NCBI RefSeq assembly: GCF_050402865.1
Contig: NZ_BAABMF010000014.1
Span: 62,001-126,000, forward strand
DNA from: Clostridium_AF sediminicola
GTDB lineage: Bacteria; Bacillota; Clostridia; Clostridiales; Clostridiaceae
Direction of reading: 5' to 3'
Length of the DNA stretch: 64,000 nucleotides
In this document: positions 41,801-50,271 of the stretch, piece after piece
How the letters are laid out: the number at the start of each line of letters is the position of its first letter
Position numbering within the stretch: position 1 is the first letter of the stretch
The notes under the pieces: generated by a model
The model's database searches: none
What the model was told of the DNA's origin: nothing
The model's input: only the letters and a program-made list of their open reading frames with translations
Translations under genes and position numbers: made by a program

Positions 41801-42853
41801 ATGAAAAAATCTATCAAATTGTTAGTTACTACTTTACTTGTAGGTGCTATGGCAGTATCTATGACAGCTTGTGGTGGTAGCAAAGGAAACGACAAAGCTA
41901 GCGGTGATGGTGAAAAGAAAGCAGAAAAAATTGAAATACGTATCGGTCATGAAAGTAGTACTGATCATCCAGCACACAAAGCATTGTTAGAGTTCGAAAA
42001 AGCGGTTGAAGAAAAATCAGAAGGAAGAATTGAAGTAACAATTTTCCCATCATCTCAATTAGGTAAAGCAATGGATATGCTTGAGCAAGTAAGACGTGGA
42101 GACATTGAAATGAGTTTAGGTGCAACTACTCTATTCACTTCAACTATTCCAGAATTTGCAGTTTGGGATTCTTTCTATATGTTCGATGATGCAGCTCATG
42201 CTCATAGAGTATTAGATGGAAAAGCTGGTAAAGAGTTAATGAAACCATTAGAAGCAATGGGTGCTACTGGTTTAGGATACATGGAAATTGGTTTCAGAAA
42301 CTTCTCAAACAGTAAAAAACCTATATTAACTGCTGATGATGTTAAAGGTTTAAAAATTAGAGGATATAATCCTATACAAATTAAAGCTTGGGAGTCTGTT
42401 GGTGTTTCTTTAACAAACTTATCTTGGGCAGAAGTATTTACTTCATTACAACAAAACTTGATCGATGGTCAAGAATGTGCTACTACAAGTTTTGTTTCAG
42501 CAAAATTCTATGAAGCACAAAAATACTGGTCTTTAACTAGACACATCTACACTAACTACTTATGGTATGGAAATACAAAGTTCATGGATAGTTTATCTGC
42601 TGAAGATAGAGCACTTGTAGAAGGTGAAGCAAAAGTTGCTATTGATTTAGAAAGAGAAATAATGGCTAAGCAAGAAGAAGATACTTTAGCTAAACTTCCT
42701 GAATTTGGTGTTGAAATCAACGAAGTTCCTGTTGAAGAAAGACAAAAAATGGGTAAAGCTATGAATGAAGCAGTAAAAGAAGAAATCGTTGGAAAATGTG
42801 GTCAAGAAACATTTGACATGGTAATGAGTGAAATAGAAGCCGAAAGACAATAA
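41801..42853 (+). CDS. dctP: TRAP transporter substrate-binding lipoprotein DctP, copy 1
   Basis: A 350-residue lipoprotein: a signal peptide with lipobox MTAC and cysteine 24, then the DctP fold. Family landmarks are IRIGHESSTDHPAHKALLEF at about 46-65, PSSQLGKAMDMLEQVRRGDIEM, LKIRGYNPIQIKAWESVGV (about 183-201, holding the carboxylate-binding arginine) and WAEVFTSLQQNLIDGQECAT. It captures an organic acid, probably a sugar acid, for DctQM. The copy at 58649 is very similar through the whole length. AAGGGGGTT precedes the ATG. Confidence 0.92.
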   Translation: MKKSIKLLVTTLLVGAMAVSMTACGGSKGNDKASGDGEKKAEKIEIRIGHESSTDHPAHKALLEFEKAVEEKSEGRIEVTIFPSSQLGKAMDMLEQVRRGDIEMSLGATTLFTSTIPEFAVWDSFYMFDDAAHAHRVLDGKAGKELMKPLEAMGATGLGYMEIGFRNFSNSKKPILTADDVKGLKIRGYNPIQIKAWESVGVSLTNLSWAEVFTSLQQNLIDGQECATTSFVSAKFYEAQKYWSLTRHIYTNYLWYGNTKFMDSLSAEDRALVEGEAKVAIDLEREIMAKQEEDTLAKLPEFGVEINEVPVEERQKMGKAMNEAVKEEIVGKCGQETFDMVMSEIEAERQ

Positions 42854-42895
42854 TAGCAATATTAAAGTAGAGATAGAGTAATAAATAATTAAATC

Positions 42896-42928
42896 GGTAA
42901 CATCTAAAATTTACTTTTAGATGTTGCC
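42896..42928 (+). terminator. Intercistronic hairpin between dctP1 and dctQ1
   Basis: A 14-bp stem with one G-U pair (42896-42909 with 42915-42928, arm GGTAACATCTAAAA). The same hairpin, with compensating changes, lies between dctP2 and dctQ2. No strong T-run; likely sets the DctP to DctQM ratio. Confidence 0.65.
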
Positions 42929-42981
42929 ATTTAAGTATTTTGCTTATCTAACTTAGAAAAAAACAAGGGGTTGACATTGGG

Positions 42982-43554
42982 ATGAAGAAAGTATTTTCTT
43001 GGCTTGATATAAATTTTGAACCAATTATGATGGCTACATTATTTTATATCATGACAATTTTAATTACTTTACAGGTAATATTAAGATTTGGATTTAGTGC
43101 TGGATTTTCATGGGCAGAAGAAGTTTCTAGATTTATGTTTGTTTGGTTAATGTATTTTAGTATTTCTTATACTACAAGAAATCATAGACATATAAAAGTT
43201 ACATTTATAGTAGGCAAATTTCAAGAAAAAGTTCAAAAAATCATAATGATCATAGTAGATTTCTTGTTCTTGGCATTTACGGGAATAATATTTATATCTG
43301 CGGTAAAAATTTGTCAATCAGTTGTTGAATTTAATGATAGAGCAACAACTTTAGATATTTCAATGAACTTTATGTATGGTGCAGCGGCAGTAGGTTTTGT
43401 TTTAATGATAGTTCGACTTATTCAAGGAATAGTGTGGAAAATCAAAAACTTTTCTGAATCACTAGAACGCTTTGAAAATCATACTGGAGTCTATACTGGA
43501 GCAAATGATATATGCTTTGCGATAAAAGACTCCGGAAATAAAGAGGAGGACTAA
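42982..43554 (+). CDS. dctQ: TRAP transporter small membrane subunit DctQ, copy 1
   Basis: A 190-residue protein with four membrane segments at about 12-34, 48-66, 86-110 and 126-148, the DctQ layout, with the family segment SWAEEVSRFMFVWLMYFS at about 43-60. It binds DctM to form the sodium-driven channel. The C-terminal tail is longer than the usual DctQ. The ATG is 11 nt from AAGGGG, a loose spacing also kept in copy 2. The DctM gene follows after 3 nt. Confidence 0.9.
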   Translation: MKKVFSWLDINFEPIMMATLFYIMTILITLQVILRFGFSAGFSWAEEVSRFMFVWLMYFSISYTTRNHRHIKVTFIVGKFQEKVQKIIMIIVDFLFLAFTGIIFISAVKICQSVVEFNDRATTLDISMNFMYGAAAVGFVLMIVRLIQGIVWKIKNFSESLERFENHTGVYTGANDICFAIKDSGNKEED

Positions 43555-43557
43555 ATT

Positions 43558-44847
43558 ATGACTATTGCATTACTATTTGGAAGTTTCGTATTATTTTTAT
43601 TATTATCAGTACCTATAGCTGTATCTTTAGGGTTAGCATCTATAGTTACAATCTACGGTGTAAATCCAATAAGTGTGGAAGCTTTTACACAAACAATGAT
43701 ACAAGGACTTAACTCTTTCCCATTAATGGCTGTACCTCTATTTGCTTTTGCAGGAGACATTATGGGTAGAGGTGGAATTTCTAAGAGATTAATTGATGTA
43801 TCAGGAGTATTTTTTGGTCGTATGACTGGTGGCTTAGGAGTAGTTTCTATAGTAACATGTTTATTCTTTGCAGCTATTTCAGGAACAGGCTCTGCTACAG
43901 TTGCAGCTATCGGTGTTGTTATGATACCTGCTATGGTGAAAAAAGGTTATGACAAGCCATTTGCTGGTGCACTATGTGCAACGGCTGGAACAGTTGGAAC
44001 TCTTATTCCGCCAAGTATTTGTATGGTTGTTTATGCTATTGCAGCTAATGTATCTGTTACAGGTATGTTTACAGCAGGAATTGGTCCAGGATTATTAGTT
44101 GGTTTAGGTTTGATAACTTATACAGTAATTATGTCAGTTAAAAATGGTTGGAAAGGTGATGACCATAAATATACTGCAAAAGAAGTTGTAGCAATTTTTA
44201 GGGATGCAATACCAGCACTTATGGTTCCAGTTATTATATTAGGTGGTATTTATGGAGGAGTATTTACTCCAACTGAAGCCGCAGCAGTTGCTTGTGTTTA
44301 TGGTATTATAGTTAGCGTATTTATATACAAAGAAGTTAAATTTAAGGATTTACCGTTTATAGGTTTTAACTCTTGTTTATTATGTGCAGCAGTTATAGTT
44401 ATTATAGGAATATCTTCTGGTTTTGGACGTATTCTTACAATAACGCAAGTTCCTGTTCAAATTGCAAATGCAATATTGGCAGTAACTTCAAATAAAATAA
44501 TAGTATTACTTTTAATAAATGCATTACTACTTGTAGTTGGTACTTTTATGGAAACAAATGCAGCAATTATTATTTTGGTACCAATTTTATTGCCAATAGT
44601 TGTGGCATTGGGCGTAAATCCAGTACACTTTGGTCTTATAATGGTTCTAAACTTGGCCATAGGATTTATTACTCCGCCTTTAGGAGCAAATTTGTTTATG
44701 GCGTGCCAAATTAGTGGTATAAAATTTGATGTACTTGCTAAAGCAATATTACCGTGGATTGCAGTTATGATAATAGTGCTACTAATGGTTACTTATATAC
44801 CAGCTATATCATTAACACTTCCAAAATTACTTGGTATTCCAGTTTAA
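43558..44847 (+). CDS. dctM: TRAP transporter large membrane subunit DctM, copy 1
   Basis: A 429-residue protein with about 12 membrane segments, standard length for DctM. Recognisable segments are FPLMAVPLFAFAGDIMGRGG at about 54-73, AISGTGSATVAAIG at about 101-114, GTLIPPSICMVVYA at about 141-154 and GFITPPLGANLFMA. It carries the substrate across the membrane with sodium ions. GAGGAGGAC precedes the ATG. Almost identical in protein sequence to the copy at 60430, though many silent sites differ. Confidence 0.94.
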   Translation: MTIALLFGSFVLFLLLSVPIAVSLGLASIVTIYGVNPISVEAFTQTMIQGLNSFPLMAVPLFAFAGDIMGRGGISKRLIDVSGVFFGRMTGGLGVVSIVTCLFFAAISGTGSATVAAIGVVMIPAMVKKGYDKPFAGALCATAGTVGTLIPPSICMVVYAIAANVSVTGMFTAGIGPGLLVGLGLITYTVIMSVKNGWKGDDHKYTAKEVVAIFRDAIPALMVPVIILGGIYGGVFTPTEAAAVACVYGIIVSVFIYKEVKFKDLPFIGFNSCLLCAAVIVIIGISSGFGRILTITQVPVQIANAILAVTSNKIIVLLLINALLLVVGTFMETNAAIIILVPILLPIVVALGVNPVHFGLIMVLNLAIGFITPPLGANLFMACQISGIKFDVLAKAILPWIAVMIIVLLMVTYIPAISLTLPKLLGIPV

Positions 44848-44867
44848 TTAAAATTCTAAAATTTATG

Positions 44868-44906
44868 CAAGTCCAAATAGTATTGAAAAATACTGTTTTG
44901 GACTTG
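44868..44906 (+). terminator. Stem-loop after dctM1
   Basis: A 10-bp outer stem (44868-44877 with 44897-44906, arm CAAGTCCAAA) and an inner 6-bp stem (AGTATT/AATACT). There is no clear T-run. The remaining 323 bp to the UroD-like gene hold a small direct repeat (GTTATTACTGA twice near 45077-45099) and no gene. Confidence 0.5.
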
Positions 44907-45229
44907 TATAATTAAATTTAAGTATGTATAACTATAAAATTGAAAGTTATCAGTGATTAATTTTCCATTGAGTTGAATTCATGATTTTAGATTTTCTAAA
45001 TAGAATTATCCAATGCTGTACACTGTTAATTCATAGATGTTTTGGTATTAAAGATTATAAAAATTCAACTATTGTTGTTATTACTGATGTTATTACTGAA
45101 AAATAATCAACAATATCATGACAAAAAATATATAATTTATAAAGTTTATATATAGATAAATCGTATACTTTATAATAAAAAACTATAAGAATGCTAGTAT
45201 TAGCAAATTAGAAAGAGGATGGTACATTT

Positions 45230-46276
45230 ATGTCAACTTTAAGAGAAAGAAATTTTAGACGTTTAAAACAAAGTATCGCCGGAGAAAAATCCGACGGACA
45301 TGCAGTATTTAACTTTTACACATTCCCGTTCTTCCAAGCAGTTACAGGAGTTAATTTAGATGATTATTTCCATAATCCAGAAGTGACACTTCAATGCCAA
45401 ATTGAAGCATTAGAAAAAGTGGATGGAATCGGAAATGTACTTCCAGATATGGGTTCTGTTGCAGAAGCCAGTGGACTTGGTGGAATAGTTCAATTTGATG
45501 ACAATGGATTTATATCAGTTCATCCTAATCCTCGTATAGCAGAGGCAGAAGAGGTAGAAGAATTAGATTGGTTAGAACCTGGAGATCCATATGGAGATAA
45601 CTATATGAAGCAAGCTCTTGAAACGCTACAATATATGGTGGATAACTGCCCGGAAGGATACAGAGTTAATCCACATCCTATAATGGGACCTTTCACAACA
45701 GGTGCAAATCTTAGAGGAATTAGTGATTTCTGTGCAGATGTACTTGTAGAGCCAGAAATAGTTAATAAAATATTAGATGCAGTTGTAGAAACTACAATAA
45801 GATTTATTAGAGCTCAAGAAAAGATACTAGGTTCTTTACATCACATATTAATAGCAGATGACCTTTCTGCATTCCTTAGTGAACCTACTTATAGAGAGTT
45901 CATTTTACCTAGATATGAACAAATATTTAAAGAATTTCCTAACACTCAATGGTGGTTACACAATGATTCAACAGCTCGTCACGTAGCAGGTGCTATAGCT
46001 GATGCTGGATTTGCTGCTTGGCAATATTTACCAGAGATACAACCACAAGATGCTTTGGAATTGACTGGGAATAAAGTAACGCTTTTAGGTGGATTAAGTC
46101 CACTTGAATTACAAGATATTACTCCAGAAGAAACTTATGAAAGATGTACTGAGGTACTTAAGTCATTTGGTGGAAACAACAAATGCGTACTAGCTGCCGG
46201 TGGTTCAATAAACCAAGTACCTATTCCAAACTTAAAAGCTATGTTTAAAGCAGCTGATGATTACAAAATCAAATAG
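45230..46276 (+). CDS. Uroporphyrinogen decarboxylase family protein, copy 2 (TRAP-linked)
   Basis: A 348-residue UroD-fold protein beginning with LRERNFRRLKQSIAG and containing WWLHNDSTARHVAGAIADAG and TLLGGLSPLELQDITPEETY, the MtaA/CmuA-like pattern. It closely matches the copy at 61893, and each follows a complete TRAP gene set, so it probably acts on the imported compound or its product. The histidine in place of HCDG-type residues differs from copy 1, hinting at another substrate. No corrinoid partner is encoded near. AGAGGATGG precedes the ATG. Confidence 0.82.
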   Translation: MSTLRERNFRRLKQSIAGEKSDGHAVFNFYTFPFFQAVTGVNLDDYFHNPEVTLQCQIEALEKVDGIGNVLPDMGSVAEASGLGGIVQFDDNGFISVHPNPRIAEAEEVEELDWLEPGDPYGDNYMKQALETLQYMVDNCPEGYRVNPHPIMGPFTTGANLRGISDFCADVLVEPEIVNKILDAVVETTIRFIRAQEKILGSLHHILIADDLSAFLSEPTYREFILPRYEQIFKEFPNTQWWLHNDSTARHVAGAIADAGFAAWQYLPEIQPQDALELTGNKVTLLGGLSPLELQDITPEETYERCTEVLKSFGGNNKCVLAAGGSINQVPIPNLKAMFKAADDYKIK

Positions 46277-46298
46277 TTTATAAAAGTTTAATTGAATT

Positions 46299-46330
46299 AA
46301 AGCTCTCCGAAATGGAGGGCTTTTTTGTTT
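46299..46330 (+). terminator. Terminator after TRAP module 1
   Basis: AAGCTCTCC and GGAGGGCTT pair with one G-U, loop GAAAT, followed by TTTTTT. It ends the first TRAP-UroD module. Confidence 0.82.
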
Positions 46331-46409
46331 AAAGACTTTTTATACTTAACAAAATCATTTTCAGTGCTATTTTTCTAACTTTGAATTCTCCTTATATTTT
46401 TAATTTATC

Positions 46410-46438
46410 TTGCTTTTGTTGTTTAGCCATTCTATAAT
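46410..46438 (+). promoter_or_regulatory. SigmaA promoter of LacI-type gene at 46514
   Basis: TTGCTT (46410-46415), a 17-nt spacer and TATAAT (46433-46438), 76 nt before the gene. No palindromic operator is seen near it. Confidence 0.6.
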
Positions 46439-46513
46439 ATATTTAGAAAAAGTAGTGATGAAAATTGAAAATAATATTCATATATTGTTTAAGCATAGGT
46501 GGAAGGTTAAAAT

Positions 46514-47548
46514 ATGGATAAAGTTAATAAGGAACAAGTATTAATAAATAAAAGAACCACTTCAGTTGATGTAGCAAAGGCAGCAGGTGTATCACAGTCA
46601 ACAGTATCAAGGGCATTTTATAAAGACAGTAATTTAAAAGAAGAAACACGGAAGAAAGTTTTAGAAGTAGCTAAAGAATTGGGTTACAAACCAAATGCTA
46701 TTGCGAGAAGCTTGATATCAAATAAAACAAATATAATAGGCATAGTTATGGGTGATGTTGAGAGTCCTTTTTATGCATATATATTGACGAGTATTACGCA
46801 GAGATTGCGAGAAATTGGTAAGCAGATATTGGTGTTTAATGTAAAACATAATGAAGAAGTTGACAGCGTTTTATCTAGTGTTCTTCAGTATCAAGTTGAT
46901 GGTATAATAATAACTCATGCATCTATTTCTACGGAATTAGCTACTGAATGTACGAAAAATAATATACCAGTTGTTTTATTTAATAGGCTTGTTCCAGGGG
47001 CGAGAGTAAGTGCGGTATGTTGTGATAATGTGACAGCTGTAAGAGATGTAGTAAATTATCTTGTTCAAGACAAGGGATTTAAAAATATTGCATATATTAC
47101 AGGGACAGAAAATAGTTCTACAAATTTAGATAGAAAAAAAGGATTCATTGATAGGTTGAAGGAATTAGGGATCCAGAATTATATTATTGAATTTGGAGAC
47201 TACACTTATGAAAGTGGAAAAGAAGCGATAAAAAGTATATTAGAAAAAGGCGATATTCCGGATGCTATTTTTTGTGCAAATGATTTAATGGCTTTAGGAG
47301 TTATGGACTATCTAAGATTTAATGAAGGTGTAAAAATACCAGAATATGTTTCAATTGTTGGATTTGATGATATTTATATGGCGGCTTGGCCATCATATTC
47401 TTTAACTACGATACGTCAACCAATAGAGAAAATGGTGGATGCATTGATTCAATTATTAGAAAATAAACTATCAGATTCAAATTTAGAATCAGTTACTAAG
47501 CTTTTTCAAGGTGAACTTGTTATACGTAATTCTAGTGAGAAGAAATAG
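46514..47548 (+). CDS. LacI family transcriptional regulator A
   Basis: A 344-residue LacI protein with the helix-turn-helix VDVAKAAGVSQSTVSRAF at about 18-35 and the hinge GYKPNAIARSL. The sensor domain contains IVMGDVESPFYAYILT, DGIIITHASIS and IVGFDDIYMAAWPSYSLTTI. It is a paralogue of the regulator at 48074, sharing the hinge and large parts of the sensor domain, and the two genes are in tandem. Its own promoter lacks visible operators, unlike the second gene. It likely controls parts of the flanking TRAP and sugar-acid genes. GGTGGAAGG precedes the ATG. Confidence 0.9.
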   Translation: MDKVNKEQVLINKRTTSVDVAKAAGVSQSTVSRAFYKDSNLKEETRKKVLEVAKELGYKPNAIARSLISNKTNIIGIVMGDVESPFYAYILTSITQRLREIGKQILVFNVKHNEEVDSVLSSVLQYQVDGIIITHASISTELATECTKNNIPVVLFNRLVPGARVSAVCCDNVTAVRDVVNYLVQDKGFKNIAYITGTENSSTNLDRKKGFIDRLKELGIQNYIIEFGDYTYESGKEAIKSILEKGDIPDAIFCANDLMALGVMDYLRFNEGVKIPEYVSIVGFDDIYMAAWPSYSLTTIRQPIEKMVDALIQLLENKLSDSNLESVTKLFQGELVIRNSSEKK

Positions 47549-47588
47549 AGTATAAATGCATTTAAAATTATGAGTGAAATGATAAGGG

Positions 47589-47635
47589 AAAGAGGTGTTT
47601 TAAATAATGTTAAAATTATTTTGAGACACCTCTTT
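47589..47635 (+). terminator. Terminator between the two LacI genes
   Basis: A 10-bp stem AAAGAGGTGT with ACACCTCTTT (47589-47598 with 47626-47635) and further pairing inside (TAAATAAT with ATTATTTT). It separates the two regulators' transcripts. Confidence 0.65.
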
Positions 47636-47716
47636 AATGGTATATCTATTAAAAATTACATCTTTAGGAAAATAATTTTTAATCCAAATATTCAGAAAAT
47701 TAAACTACAATAGCTA

Positions 47717-47745
47717 TTGACATTACTATATTATTGAACTATAAT
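47717..47745 (+). promoter_or_regulatory. SigmaA promoter of LacI-type gene at 48074
   Basis: TTGACA (47717-47722), a 17-nt spacer and TATAAT (47740-47745), fully consensus. The start is at about 47752, giving a leader of about 320 nt that contains four operators. Confidence 0.85.
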
Positions 47746-47761
47746 AAAAACAAGAAATTTA

Positions 47762-47775
47762 TGAATACGTATGCA
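47762..47775. promoter_or_regulatory. LacI operator 1 (TGNATACGTATNCA)
   Basis: TGAATACGTATGCA, a palindrome with central CG typical of LacI-family operators, 10 bp after the predicted transcription start. Confidence 0.75.
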
Positions 47776-47838
47776 ATAGTATTTGACTTTAATTTGTTTA
47801 TGAGATGTTTATAAAATTAATTCAGAATACAGATGAGA

Positions 47839-47852
47839 TGGATACGTATACA
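47839..47852. promoter_or_regulatory. LacI operator 2
   Basis: TGGATACGTATACA, the same consensus, 77 bp after operator 1. Confidence 0.72.
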
Positions 47853-47925
47853 TAAACTGTTAATTTTAGAAGAAACGGAATAATATAATTATGTATCATT
47901 GACTAAGGGTATATTATATAAAACA

Positions 47926-47939
47926 TGCATACGTATGCA
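47926..47939. promoter_or_regulatory. LacI operator 3
   Basis: TGCATACGTATGCA, the perfect 14-bp palindrome of the set, 87 bp after operator 2. Confidence 0.78.
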
Positions 47940-48054
47940 AGAAAACTTAATGTTTTAGTAGAATTAAAAATAATCATTATTTTAAACTACTAGTATATAT
48001 TATATCTATAAAGATGAGTATTCCAGCCTTTAAACATATTTTTTTACATTTATA

Positions 48055-48068
48055 TGAATACGTATGCA
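48055..48068. promoter_or_regulatory. LacI operator 4 at the ribosome site
   Basis: TGAATACGTATGCA, identical to operator 1, ending 5 bp before the chosen start codon and touching the AAGGGG ribosome site. Confidence 0.75.
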
Positions 48069-48073
48069 AGGGG

Positions 48074-49120
48074 ATGGGTATTATAGATAAAATAAAAAAA
48101 GAAAACGAAATTATTAACACTAAAATAACTATGAAAAAAATAAATGCACTAGACGTTGCAAAAATAGCTGGTGTATCGCAATCTACAGTATCAAGAGTGT
48201 TTAGCTCAACATCAAAAGTTTCACCAGAAACGCGAGAGAAAATTTTGAAAGTTGCAAAGGAAATTGGGTACAAGCCAAATGCCATCGCTAGAAGTTTAAT
48301 TTCTAGCAAAACTAATATTATTGGAATTGTTATGGCTAATTCAAGTAGTCCCTTTTATTCAAATATATTAAAAAACTTTACAAATAAGCTCCAACAAATG
48401 GGCAAGCAAGTACTTTTATTTAATATAAGCATAAATAATGGAATAGATGATATTCTCACTAGCTTATATCAATATAGAGTTGATGGATTGATTGTTACTT
48501 CAGCTTCTGTAACTTCTGACGTAGTTGATGAATGTCTTCAAAATGAGATACCTATTGTTTTATTTAATAGATATGTTCCAGGAGCATTTGCTTCAGCTGT
48601 TTGTTGTGACAATGTAGAGGCGGGAAGAGAAATTGCAAATTATTTATTAGATAATGGTCGCAAAAAATTCGCTTATATTTCAGGAAATGGGAATGCATCT
48701 ACAAATATTGATAGACTTAAAGGCTTTAAAGATCGCCTCAATGAAAGAGGAATTAATAATTTGATTTTAGAGTATGGTGATTATTCATATAAAGCAGGAA
48801 GAGAAGCTGCAATGAGACTTATGAAATCAGAAACAATACCAGATTGTATATTTTGTGCAAATGACAATATGGCAATAGGAGCAATGGACATGATTAGGTA
48901 TGAATTAGATTACAATGTACCTCATGATGTTGCAATAGTTGGTTTTGATGATATTCCTGCTGCTGAATATCCAAGTTATAAGTTAACAACTTATCGTCAA
49001 CCTATTGAAAAAATGGTAAATGCAACTGTAGAATTACTGGAAAAGAGGTTAGAAAACATATATGTAGAACCAACTTTAAAATTAATACATGGTAAGTTGA
49101 TAGAAAGAAAATCAGTCTAA
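48074..49120 (+). CDS. LacI family transcriptional regulator B, probably autoregulated
   Basis: A 348-residue LacI protein: helix-turn-helix LDVAKIAGVSQSTVSRVF, hinge GYKPNAIARSLI, and sensor segments ISINNGIDDILTSLYQYRVD and IVGFDDIPAAEYPSYKLTTY. It is the close paralogue of the regulator at 46514. The start is uncertain: ATG 48074 directly follows AAGGGG, ATT 48080 would be better spaced, and ATG 48131 lacks a ribosome site. An upstream extension to 48014 would run through operator 4 and is unlikely. Four TGNATACGTATNCA palindromes in the leader make self-control likely. It is probably co-transcribed with the Ldh_2 gene that follows 58 nt later. Confidence 0.88.
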   Translation: MGIIDKIKKENEIINTKITMKKINALDVAKIAGVSQSTVSRVFSSTSKVSPETREKILKVAKEIGYKPNAIARSLISSKTNIIGIVMANSSSPFYSNILKNFTNKLQQMGKQVLLFNISINNGIDDILTSLYQYRVDGLIVTSASVTSDVVDECLQNEIPIVLFNRYVPGAFASAVCCDNVEAGREIANYLLDNGRKKFAYISGNGNASTNIDRLKGFKDRLNERGINNLILEYGDYSYKAGREAAMRLMKSETIPDCIFCANDNMAIGAMDMIRYELDYNVPHDVAIVGFDDIPAAEYPSYKLTTYRQPIEKMVNATVELLEKRLENIYVEPTLKLIHGKLIERKSV

Positions 49121-49178
49121 AAAATGAAATTTATTTTAAAATATATTCAAGAATAAATATAAAGAGGGAGTGAATTTT

Positions 49179-50243
49179 ATGTCAGAAAACACTGTAACAA
49201 TGAGACCAGAGGTTTTAGAAACTTTTATAACAGAATTATTTATGAAAGCAGATATGAGTGAAGAAGATGCAAAATTTCATGCACAAGCATTAGTTAAGAC
49301 AAATTTAATGGGTGTAGATTCACATGGAGTAATTAGAGTACCTGCTTATTTTGAAAGACTCTATAAAAAAGCTGTTAATCCAAAACCTGATATTAAAGCA
49401 AGAAAAGGAAGTTTAGGTTTAGAAGTGTTAGATGGTGATGATGGTGCAGGTTTCATCGTAGCAAGAGATGCAATGAAAAGAGCTATTGAACTAGCCAAAA
49501 CTCATAATATAGGAGCTGTTGGAGCTATTAGAAGTAACCATTTTGGTGCAGCTTCATTATATACAAGAATGGCTGCTGAAGAAGGCATGATAGGTATAGC
49601 TATGACAAATGTAATACCCTTAATAGTTGCTCCAGGTGCTAGTAAACCAGTTATTGGTAACAACCCATACTCAATTGCAATTCCTAGTTATGGAGACTTT
49701 CCATTCTGTCTAGATCTTTCACACTCTGTTGTTGCTGGTGGAAAGCTAACTCTTGCAATAAAGAAAGGTGAAAAAATTCCAACGGATTGGGCTACTGATA
49801 AAGATGGTAGACCAACAGATGATCCTAAAAAAGCTTTTGAAGGATTTTTACTTCCAATGGGAGGATATAAAGGTTTAGGACTTGCTTATGCAGTAGATAT
49901 TTTATCTGGATTAATAACAGGCGGAACATTTGGACATGAATTAAAGAGTATGTATGCTGCCCCAGATGATCCAAGTTTAACAGGTCACTTTATGATAGCA
50001 ATAAATGTTGAAGCTATTATGGGAAAAGAAGAATTGAAAGAAAGAATGAATGAATACTATAAAAACTTAAAGAGTACTCCAATGTGGAAAGAAGGCATGG
50101 AAATGTATCTTCCAGGAGAAATTGAATATTTAAAAACTGTAGAAAGAATGGAAAAAGGTATTCCAGTACCAATGAAAACATATGAAGAGTTAAAAGAATT
50201 AGCTAAGAGAATGAATGTAAAAAGTCCTTTGACTTTAATATAA
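49179..50243 (+). CDS. Malate/(S)-sulfolactate/ureidoglycolate dehydrogenase family (Ldh_2)
   Basis: A 354-residue NAD(P)-dependent dehydrogenase of the Ldh_2 fold, which does not use a classical Rossmann domain. Characteristic segments are MGVDSHGVIRVPAYFERL at about 46-63, AIRSNHFGAASLYTRMA at about 119-135, NPYSIAIPS and GFLLPMGGYKGLGLAYAVDILSG at about 225-247. It oxidises a 2-hydroxy acid to the keto acid. The ATG at 49179 has GAGGGAGTG just upstream; the GTG at 49170 lies inside that site. The creatininase-fold copy 2 follows 28 nt later. Confidence 0.9.
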   Translation: MSENTVTMRPEVLETFITELFMKADMSEEDAKFHAQALVKTNLMGVDSHGVIRVPAYFERLYKKAVNPKPDIKARKGSLGLEVLDGDDGAGFIVARDAMKRAIELAKTHNIGAVGAIRSNHFGAASLYTRMAAEEGMIGIAMTNVIPLIVAPGASKPVIGNNPYSIAIPSYGDFPFCLDLSHSVVAGGKLTLAIKKGEKIPTDWATDKDGRPTDDPKKAFEGFLLPMGGYKGLGLAYAVDILSGLITGGTFGHELKSMYAAPDDPSLTGHFMIAINVEAIMGKEELKERMNEYYKNLKSTPMWKEGMEMYLPGEIEYLKTVERMEKGIPVPMKTYEELKELAKRMNVKSPLTLI

Positions 50244-50271
50244 TAAAAAAATTTCAGGAGGTAGTTAAATA

